From an uncultured Flavobacteriales bacterium (GTDB lineage: Bacteria > Bacteroidota > Bacteroidia > Flavobacteriales_D > Sanyastnellaceae), in contig CAJXOV010000180.1 of the NCBI GenBank assembly GCA_913057815.1, forward strand, positions 1 through 5,636: a stretch of DNA of 5,636 bases, read 5' to 3'. The position numbers and the translations under genes are program-made. The notes beneath the pieces are model-generated. The model saw only the letters and a list, made by a program, of their open reading frames with translations. It was not told the origin of the DNA and did no database searches. Below are positions 1 to 5,589 of this stretch, piece by piece. Each line of letters begins with the position of its first letter. Position 1 is the stretch's first letter.

Positions 1-19
1 AGATGTGTATAAGAGACAG
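1..19 (+). other. Nextera/Tn5 mosaic-end adapter (artefact)
   Basis: The first 19 bases are AGATGTGTATAAGAGACAG, an exact copy of the Tn5 mosaic end used in Nextera libraries. It is sequencing adapter that was not trimmed, not genomic DNA and not a transposon end of the organism. Read from base 2 it gives the peptide DVYKRQ, a familiar contaminant at the ends of metagenomic proteins. Genomic sequence starts at about base 20. Confidence 0.97.
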
Positions 20-85
20 CATTTAGAGAGATTAAAGCACATAGACTAATTAGCAAATATTTCATAAAAGGTTGATTAAAGATTT
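20..85. other. Short non-coding tail downstream of the large surface-protein gene
   Basis: These 66 AT-rich bases lie between the adapter and the stop codon of the leftward surface-protein gene. I see no convincing hairpin followed by a T-run on the minus strand, so no terminator can be called. It contains the 8-base palindrome CTAATTAG (46-53) and two copies of GATTAAAG (30-37 and 74-81), both within chance expectation for such AT-rich DNA. The next gene on this side is missing because the contig ends here. Confidence 0.5.
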
Positions 86-3000
86 TTACTGTCTAAAGAT
101 AGTTACAGTTCCGTTGATTGGGTCAATGTTATTTCCAGCATCGATGGTGTAGAAATACACTCCATCTTTTAATTCATTTCCACTAGTGTTTTCTCCAACC
201 CAAGGCTTATCGTTTGAGTAATTGTCATTTTCATAGACTAAAGATCCCCATCTATCAAAAATTCTAACACTTATACCTTGAAGTCTTCCTATACCTTCTA
301 TATACCATGCTTCATTTAAACCACTGTTAAACGCTGATCCAAGATTGTTTGGGTCCGTGTATGCAGAAGTACCTCCATCACTATTAGGTGTAAACACGTT
401 AGGGGCTGAAACTTCACATGGAATTAACTCTAGTACAACACTCCCTTGAGCATCACCGCAGAACTCTTCAGTAAAATAAGTTAGAGTTACAGAGTTGGAA
501 ATGGAATTAGCAGAAATTTGCTCAGAAGCAACCTCTATATTTGAAGAGTTTCCGGCTAGAATTTCAGATTGAAAATTTAGATTAATGTCTGTATATGAAA
601 TAGTCCATACCACGGGATTCGCTAATCCAGCTCCTCCGTTCCAAACAGGATCAATAACTTGAACTTGTCCAGCACAGAATAAAACAGTATCCGGAGCATA
701 TGATACAGTGGCAGCACGGCCAACATTGATAAAAGCTGAGGCGCTTGCATCACCACATGCGTTAGACACTGTTACTGAATAATCATTAGCAGTAGAAACG
801 TTTATAGTTGGTGAATCTTCTCCAGTAGACCAGTCATATACAAAACTTGGATGATCAGGGCCTGGATCAAGAGTTCCTATCTCATCATTACAAAGAACCT
901 CGTTAAATAATTGTGCTGTTGGCTGAGGAATGAATGTAACAGTTCCTTCATCTTGATCATCATCACACCACAAAGAACGAACAATTATGGTGTACTCTAC
1001 GTTTTCAGTAGTAAATGCAGTTGAGTCAGTTCCTAAATCAGCTGGTATCCATTCATAGGTAAAATCTTCAGTTTGACCTGCAGGACCATATATCGGCTCA
1101 ATTAGCAACCCGTCTTCTGCACAAATATCTGCATAATCTAAAGCTTCTACAGTAGCAGACACACCAAAATTAAGATCGAATTCTTCTACTATATCACAGA
1201 TATCAGCTGTAAAAGTAAGGCCATAAGTACCGTTAAAACCAGCAGGAGCAGTAAAGGTGTTGTTACCATTTACCGGATTAAACACATCTGTAAATTCAAG
1301 AATATAACCCTCCCCACCTTCAGGAACATCAACTACCCATTCACCAGGTAAAGCGTTAAATCCGCAGTTGGCTATTTGAGTAAAGAAAGGAAAACCATTG
1401 TCTACCAATTCATCTCCTGTGGTAGTGTCAAATACTATATCATCATTTTCATCTAAAATCTGTACATCTATGTCATCATCATCTAAACCAGCCGTGAAAT
1501 AATATTCTATTACTTGGCCATGAAAAGGGCTGAAACCATCAATGGTAAACCCTTGGAATCCACCAATATTAAAATTAAAAGGCCCTGTACCATCAATATA
1601 CACTTCAATATTAGCTCCTTCCCAGGTGTCAGTTTCATTATCAAACATATATAAAGCATACAAGCAACTGTTCGGATTTGCCCATGCACCTGCCCAAGAG
1701 ATTTGATCTACGTCATCACACAATGGTTCAAATAAAGTAATAGGAAGTTCCACCACCTCTTCAGTAATAGGAATTACGGTAATACCAGGACATGCTGTGC
1801 CATCTGTAACAGAAACTTGGAAAAGACCAGGTGTGGCTACGATAGAAGTAGAGTCTGCTGATGTAGATAGAATTTCTCCATCATTATTAACTACAGACCA
1901 AGTAATGTCATTATATAGTTCAGCATCTACAAGTTCTATTTCACTGCTATCTCCTGAACAAATAAAAGGATCGCTTACTACTAAGCTTGGGTTGAATACA
2001 GGAATTTCAAAAACATTGACTGGTCCAGCTTGAGTATCACACCCATCAATAAATGCTGTAAGTGTATATACACCTTGTGTAAAATTAGATGTTTGAATAG
2101 GAAAATCATTACTCCATAAATAGCTATCAAACCCATCAGTTCCAGAAAGCTCCACGCCACCTTGTCCTTGACAATAAGAGATTGAAGCAGGAGCTACTAG
2201 GTCTTCGTAATAAATATCTAAATCAGGAACTTCAATATCTAAAACTTCTACAGTAAAAGTGATGTTGGTAGATAAGGCAGGAGTTCCGTCATCCGTAGCG
2301 GTAAAGGTTAAAGTATATATACCAGGAGTAGTGTCGGAGTTAAGAATCGCAGTGACTATAGCAGTTGAGGTTCCTTCTACTTGAATCTCAATATCAGGAA
2401 ACCCACCACCGTCAGCTGTTACATCAAGGGTTTGGTCACTTTCTGGTGTTAAAAATGTAATACTAATAATTTCTGTATCATTAGCACACAAAACTAATGT
2501 GTCTCCACAATCCCCACCGGCACCACCTAAGACAATTGGAGGAAGATTTTCATTGGCAGAAATATTTGCATTGAAAGTAATCGTTTGATCATCTAACCAG
2601 CTCACACCATCAGTTGTTCCAAACGGACCATCGTAATCCTCTCCTTCTTGGTCAAACTCTCCAAAAGAAATATAGTCTGCATTGTTTCCTGCGCTTGCTC
2701 CTACATTAGCAGGAGACCCACCAAAACCGTTTGTACCTTGAGATGCCGAACCAGTAGTCCATTGCATATCTAAATAACAGAATTGAACAGTATTTCCAGA
2801 AGCAAGAACCCCAGAATCTTCTGGCGTAAATATTACTTGAAAAGAATTCACTTTATCGTTTTGTTCATTGAAATAACCTACTTCCACCCAATTAACGAAT
2901 ACAGCATCGTCAGTTACCTTATAATAAAGGTCTCCACAATCCGCACATCCAAAATCTACATCAGCCCAAAAAGGAGCCAACATCACATCGTCATTTGGAA

Positions 3001-3403
3001 AACCGGTTGGAGTGAATGTTCCATCTGCGGCATCAAAAGTCACAGTTCCATTAGTGTTTATCCACATACTTGTATATGCCACACCATAAAGATCAAAATC
3101 AAAAGGGAAAGCTATATTATTTGTACTTCCATCATCTGTTCCTTGCGCCCCGAAGTTTGCCAGAGTATAAGTATCATCAGGATCTATCCAACAATCACAC
3201 TCATCTCTTTCTCCAGCTATGGATGGATGCACAGTAACATGGTCTGAAACACCTTCATTAGGATTAACTACTGAGTATTCTCCATTTAGTAGTTCTCCTG
3301 ATCCTTTAAGAGTTCTATACTCTTGAGAGTCTAAAATAACCTCTTGAGAATAAGAGAAGCTAAAAGCAAGGAGTAGGGTTAAGATTGTAAGTATTGACTT
3401 CAT
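86..3403 (-). CDS. Large secreted multidomain surface protein with NIDO-like and Ig-like domains and a T9SS type B sorting domain
   Basis: The protein has 1105 residues and is probably an adhesin or matrix protein exported by Sec and then the T9SS. Residues 1-20 form a signal peptide (Lys at 3, hydrophobic core, ending FSYSQ), which supports this ATG. Residues about 90-282 resemble a NIDO domain, with the signature LAPFWADVDF at 142-151. Residues about 285-389 look cadherin/HYR-like (TFTATDDGTPAL). Five Ig-like modules follow the order Cys-Trp-Cys: C411-W430-C455, C482-W502-C538, C761-W785-C813, C838-W858-C883 and C910-W933-C982. Between the second and third is an Asp-rich domain (about 555-750) recalling a degenerate GDGWNG-type domain. 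Residues 1000-1105 form the type B sorting domain (PNVFTPNSDGG, FDRWGSLVYE, DGVYFYTI). The mature protein is strongly acidic and has 22 Cys, an even number that fits disulfide bonding outside the cell. No catalytic domain is visible. The ligand is unknown. The gene has its own candidate promoter at 3449-3476 and no Shine-Dalgarno sequence. Confidence 0.93.
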   Translation of the reverse strand: MKSILTILTLLLAFSFSYSQEVILDSQEYRTLKGSGELLNGEYSVVNPNEGVSDHVTVHPSIAGERDECDCWIDPDDTYTLANFGAQGTDDGSTNNIAFPFDFDLYGVAYTSMWINTNGTVTFDAADGTFTPTGFPNDDVMLAPFWADVDFGCADCGDLYYKVTDDAVFVNWVEVGYFNEQNDKVNSFQVIFTPEDSGVLASGNTVQFCYLDMQWTTGSASQGTNGFGGSPANVGASAGNNADYISFGEFDQEGEDYDGPFGTTDGVSWLDDQTITFNANISANENLPPIVLGGAGGDCGDTLVLCANDTEIISITFLTPESDQTLDVTADGGGFPDIEIQVEGTSTAIVTAILNSDTTPGIYTLTFTATDDGTPALSTNITFTVEVLDIEVPDLDIYYEDLVAPASISYCQGQGGVELSGTDGFDSYLWSNDFPIQTSNFTQGVYTLTAFIDGCDTQAGPVNVFEIPVFNPSLVVSDPFICSGDSSEIELVDAELYNDITWSVVNNDGEILSTSADSTSIVATPGLFQVSVTDGTACPGITVIPITEEVVELPITLFEPLCDDVDQISWAGAWANPNSCLYALYMFDNETDTWEGANIEVYIDGTGPFNFNIGGFQGFTIDGFSPFHGQVIEYYFTAGLDDDDIDVQILDENDDIVFDTTTGDELVDNGFPFFTQIANCGFNALPGEWVVDVPEGGEGYILEFTDVFNPVNGNNTFTAPAGFNGTYGLTFTADICDIVEEFDLNFGVSATVEALDYADICAEDGLLIEPIYGPAGQTEDFTYEWIPADLGTDSTAFTTENVEYTIIVRSLWCDDDQDEGTVTFIPQPTAQLFNEVLCNDEIGTLDPGPDHPSFVYDWSTGEDSPTINVSTANDYSVTVSNACGDASASAFINVGRAATVSYAPDTVLFCAGQVQVIDPVWNGGAGLANPVVWTISYTDINLNFQSEILAGNSSNIEVASEQISANSISNSVTLTYFTEEFCGDAQGSVVLELIPCEVSAPNVFTPNSDGGTSAYTDPNNLGSAFNSGLNEAWYIEGIGRLQGISVRIFDRWGSLVYENDNYSNDKPWVGENTSGNELKDGVYFYTIDAGNNIDPINGTVTIFRQ

Positions 3404-3448
3404 GGTTATTAATAAGGTTTAAAATTGTCTTAAATTTTTACGGGATTT

Positions 3449-3476
3449 CAAATATAATAAGGTTTAGCGTTGCAAA
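3449..3476 (-). promoter_or_regulatory. Candidate Bacteroidota primary-sigma promoter for the large surface-protein gene
   Basis: Read on the minus strand, TATATTTG (3456-3449) matches the Bacteroidota -7 consensus TAnnTTTG exactly. TTTG (3476-3473) lies 16 bases upstream and matches the -33 element, though this spacing is slightly shorter than usually reported. The -33 box falls inside the last codons of the upstream gene. Transcription would start near 3443 and give a leader of about 40 bases. The large gene could therefore be expressed independently of the sigma/membrane-protein pair, besides any read-through from it. Confidence 0.55.
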
Positions 3477-4561
3477 ATCACCTTTCCCTTTTTAGAAAGC
3501 GTTTCACTAGACTTTGACTTGTAATTGACTACATAAACATATGCTCCTCTAGGAGCTAAGTTTCCATTAAGATCAAGCCCATCCCATTGTCTGGCGTGGT
3601 TATTAGACTTAAACACTAAAGAGCCTTCTGGACTGAAAATGTTGATTTCATACCAATAAATATTTTGAGATAATTCTTGGTCAATATCAAAATAATCATT
3701 GAATCCTCCTGAAGACTGAGGCGTAAAAGTGTTTGGAACAAACAAGACAGGATCAAGAACGACCTGTTCTGTGTAAAAGATGGTCTTCTTTAAAGCTCCA
3801 TCTTTATAAATTCTAGACATTACGTTGTACTCTCCATCTTCAAGGTATTCATGATTGAAGGAAGCGCTTTCTGAAACCAGCTCATCATTTATATACCACT
3901 TAAAAGAAAGGGCTTCATTTGAATTATTACTAGAATAAACCACAGAATTAGCAGAGCTTTCTGTTTTTGAACTAATAACTCTAGTTGGAAATAACTCGAT
4001 AATTGGTTCAGAATCCTCAGGAGTGCTTTCCGAATCTACCACACTAGTGGCAGCAGCTTTTATTTCAACTTGATTATTATCCGATAATTCTGTGTGTTCA
4101 ACATTAGAAATCTCTATTTGATTTTTTAAGTTATCTATAGAAGTAATTTCAGACTCGTTAAGCGGATTACTCTGCTTGGAGGAAACACTATTTAATTTCT
4201 TTTCATCTGCAGTAGATATACTTTCTGAGTTTTGCTCAGGAATTATTGACTCTACTATTTTAGTTTGTGAAGATTCTTTTTCTACTTTAGGTTTTAAATC
4301 TGGTGTAGATACCTCTTCAGTAAGAGTACTAGTTGGGTTTGAATCTTTTTGATCTAAAACTAAAAGAGTAAAAGCTGTAACTACCACTCCTCCAATAACA
4401 ACAGCAGCAGCTATTTTACCGATAAGAGTAGAGAAAACACCTGTAGATGCTGAGGCACCACCAATGCTAGAAGAAACAGCAGACCAAGCTCCAACAGGAA
4501 CCTGAGACTCTGCACCAGAGAACTTCTCTTTAATTATATTTTCAAAATCAATGTTACTCAT
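3464..4561 (-). CDS. Single-pass membrane protein, putative anti-sigma or sensor, with PKD-like and T9SS type B C-terminal domains
   Basis: The protein has 365 residues from the ATG at 4561. A TTG at 4567 in the same frame would add two residues, but the ATG overlaps the sigma stop codon as ATGAGTAA and is the better start. Residues 1-45 are probably cytoplasmic and include VPVGAWSAV at 21-29, resembling the VPxxxW segment I recall near the N-terminus of membrane proteins encoded beside Bacteroidota ECF sigma genes. Residues 46-69 form one hydrophobic helix with Lys on the N-side and no clear signal-peptidase site after it, so a membrane anchor with the C-terminus outside is likely. Residues 72-195 are a low-complexity Ser/Thr/Glu/Lys linker. 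Residues about 195-270 look PKD-like (FKWYINDE, EDGEYNVMSRIY). Residues 273-365 are a type B T9SS domain (FVPNTFTPQ, QWDG, APRGAYVYVV). Position after the sigma gene, the overlap and the membrane helix suggest an anti-sigma or signal-receiving role. This is inference, since no recognised anti-sigma domain such as FecR is seen. It could instead be a surface protein co-expressed with the sigma factor. Confidence 0.88.
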   Translation of the reverse strand: MSNIDFENIIKEKFSGAESQVPVGAWSAVSSSIGGASASTGVFSTLIGKIAAAVVIGGVVVTAFTLLVLDQKDSNPTSTLTEEVSTPDLKPKVEKESSQTKIVESIIPEQNSESISTADEKKLNSVSSKQSNPLNESEITSIDNLKNQIEISNVEHTELSDNNQVEIKAAATSVVDSESTPEDSEPIIELFPTRVISSKTESSANSVVYSSNNSNEALSFKWYINDELVSESASFNHEYLEDGEYNVMSRIYKDGALKKTIFYTEQVVLDPVLFVPNTFTPQSSGGFNDYFDIDQELSQNIYWYEINIFSPEGSLVFKSNNHARQWDGLDLNGNLAPRGAYVYVVNYKSKSSETLSKKGKVILQR

Positions 4562-5078
4562 TGTCAATAATCAATTTCTGTAGACGCAGCTTAGCTTTTC
4601 TATATTGAGTTTTAGAGGTGCTTTCGCTTATTTTTAATAGTTCAGCTATTTCTTTGTGAGAATAACCTTCTATGGCATACATGTTAAAAACCGTTCTATA
4701 TCCAGTAGGTAAAGATGAAATTAAAGCCAATAACTCTTGAAGATTTAAATCAGACAAAGTGTCTCCTCCAGAATCAAGTTCTGTGTGGTCATCAATACTT
4801 TCGTTAAAGCTAAATTTTTTCTCCCTTCTAAGTGTAGTAAGCGCATTGTTTACCATTACTGTTCTTATCCATCCACCTAATGATCCAGAATGAGAAAACT
4901 TATCCAGATTAGAAAACACACGAATGAATCCCTCTTGGAGCATATCAATTGCTTGATCATTTCTATTCGCATATCTATGGCATACTGTCATCATCTGTGG
5001 AGCATATAAGTCGAACAGTTGTTTCTGGGCTTTTTTATTTCCGCTTAAACACTTTTTTACGAGTTCCTGTTCTTCCAT
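4554..5078 (-). CDS. RNA polymerase ECF-type sigma-70 factor
   Basis: This 174-residue protein has the usual length and layout of an ECF (group 4) sigma factor, which directs RNA polymerase to a limited set of promoters. Sigma region 2 covers about residues 8-86: DMLQEGFIRVFSNLDKF (45-61) is the core-binding helix and LGGWIRTVMVNNAL (67-80) followed by RRE is the -10-recognition part. A short Asp/Ser-rich linker (about 93-110) leads to region 4 (about 112-170), whose helix-turn-helix GYSHKEIAELLKISESTSK (138-156) would read the -35 element. There is no extra C-terminal domain. The gene overlaps the following membrane-protein gene by 8 bases, as expected for a co-translated regulator pair. The ATG at 5078 has no Shine-Dalgarno, as is normal in this phylum. 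A possible self-recognised promoter lies just upstream. The family is certain, but the target genes are not known. The neighbouring T9SS cargo is an obvious candidate. Confidence 0.96.
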   Translation of the reverse strand: MEEQELVKKCLSGNKKAQKQLFDLYAPQMMTVCHRYANRNDQAIDMLQEGFIRVFSNLDKFSHSGSLGGWIRTVMVNNALTTLRREKKFSFNESIDDHTELDSGGDTLSDLNLQELLALISSLPTGYRTVFNMYAIEGYSHKEIAELLKISESTSKTQYRKAKLRLQKLIIDNE

Positions 5079-5091
5079 TCGTCACTGAATA

Positions 5092-5121
5092 CTAGATGAG
5101 GCTTTTTATCAGAAAGTTGCC
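5092..5121 (-). promoter_or_regulatory. Candidate ECF-type (autoregulated) promoter of the sigma gene
   Basis: On the minus strand GGCAACTTT (5121-5113) resembles the AAC-containing -35 elements of ECF promoters. It is followed after 14 bases by CATCTAG (5098-5092), similar to TCTA-type -10 elements. Counted between cores (GCAACTT to TCTAG) the spacer is about 17 bases. Transcription would start near 5085, only a few bases before the ATG at 5078. An alternative primary-sigma box, AAAATTTG (5136-5129), is one mismatch from TAnnTTTG. The call rests on motif resemblance only. Confidence 0.35.
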
Positions 5122-5131
5122 CAAGGTGCAA
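5117..5131. promoter_or_regulatory. Imperfect palindrome in the sigma/lepA intergenic region
   Basis: TTGCCCAAGGTGCAA has matching outer arms TTGC and GCAA and an inner C-G pair, with mismatches towards the centre. It overlaps the upstream half of the proposed -35 element of the sigma gene, where an operator would act. With four-base perfect arms it may be chance. Confidence 0.2.
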
Positions 5132-5201
5132 ATTTTTTTTTGAAACTTTAAAAAGAATGCACGTTGTTATTTTTTATAGCGCGCTAATGGCAGACTTACA
5201 G

Positions 5202-5209
5202 TATCTTTG
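5202..5209 (+). promoter_or_regulatory. Candidate -7 promoter box of lepA
   Basis: TATCTTTG matches the Bacteroidota -7 consensus TAnnTTTG exactly and ends six bases before the lepA ATG. No clear TTG or TTTG is present at the expected -33 distance, so the upstream half is weak. If it is used, transcription would begin at or within a few bases of the start codon, giving a leaderless or nearly leaderless mRNA. Confidence 0.5.
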
Positions 5210-5215
5210 CTACGC

Positions 5216-5589
5216 ATGAAAAACACAAGGAATTTTTGTATAATAGCCCACATTGACCACGGGAAGAGCACGCTGGCAGACAGGCTATTACAAACTACAG
5301 GAACCATTTCAGACAGACAGATGCAAGACCAAGCGCTGGATGATATGGATATAGAAAGAGAAAGAGGGATAACTATAAAGAGTCACGCCATTCAAATGGA
5401 TTATAAATTTGAAGGTGAAGACTATACGTTAAATTTAATAGACACTCCGGGACATGTAGATTTTTCTTATGAAGTTTCACGTTCTATCGCAGCCTGTGAG
5501 GGAGCTTTATTAATAGTGGATGCTACACAAGGAATAGAAGCACAAACCATTTCTAATTTATACCTAGCACTAGAGCATGACTTAGAGAT
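5216..5589 (+). CDS. lepA: Elongation factor 4 (LepA), N-terminal fragment cut by the contig end
   Basis: This gene encodes the GTP-binding domain of LepA/EF4, a ribosome-associated translational GTPase with roles proposed in back-translocation and in 30S subunit biogenesis. From the ATG at 5216, 124 complete genomic codons are present of a protein usually near 600 residues. The visible motifs are the P-loop AHIDHGKS (11-18), the switch I segment [12 protein letters not shown] (44-55, with Thr53) and G3 DTPGH (76-80, with catalytic His80). The NKID G4 motif lies beyond the break. The combination of [20 protein letters not shown] and [17 protein letters not shown] is typical of LepA rather than TypA or EF-G. 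The frame stays open through the adapter to base 5636, so automatic calling would add about 16 false residues including [11 protein letters not shown]. It is transcribed away from the sigma cassette and has no Shine-Dalgarno sequence. Confidence 0.95.

Larger units (their letters stand above)
5079..5215. other. Divergent intergenic region between the sigma gene and lepA
   Basis: The 137 bases separate the two divergent starts. They hold the candidate ECF promoter facing left, the short palindrome, a run of A and T (about 5131-5155, including nine consecutive T) and a TAnnTTTG box facing right immediately before lepA. I see no small gene, RNA gene or terminator here. Confidence 0.7.

Noticed and set aside
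20..85. Intrinsic terminator after the large gene
   Set aside because: No stem of useful length followed by a T-run is seen on the minus strand. The short palindrome CTAATTAG is not enough.
1797..2033. Plus-strand open frame of 78 codons
   Set aside because: It lies wholly inside the antisense of the large surface-protein gene, has no recognisable domain and no promoter or start context, and is best explained as a shadow of the real frame.
2783..3247. Plus-strand open frame of 154 codons
   Set aside because: It is antisense to the NIDO-like region. Its Ile/Ser-rich composition comes from the complementary codons, and the opposite strand encodes a clear domain.
3470..3476. GCAAC upstream of the large gene, matching the GCAAC of the proposed ECF promoter
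   Set aside because: These bases are the Gln-Arg codons at the end of the membrane-protein gene, and no TCTA-type element follows at the right distance, so shared ECF control cannot be supported from sequence.
5131..5155. A/T run as a small RNA or terminator between the divergent genes
   Set aside because: There is no GC-rich stem next to it and it lies between two divergent starts, where a terminator would have no transcript to end.
23..5588. Shared TTAGAGA near both genomic ends, possibly indicating a circular molecule
   Set aside because: Seven bases are far too short to mark assembly overlap in AT-rich DNA, and chromosomal lepA argues against a small circular element.
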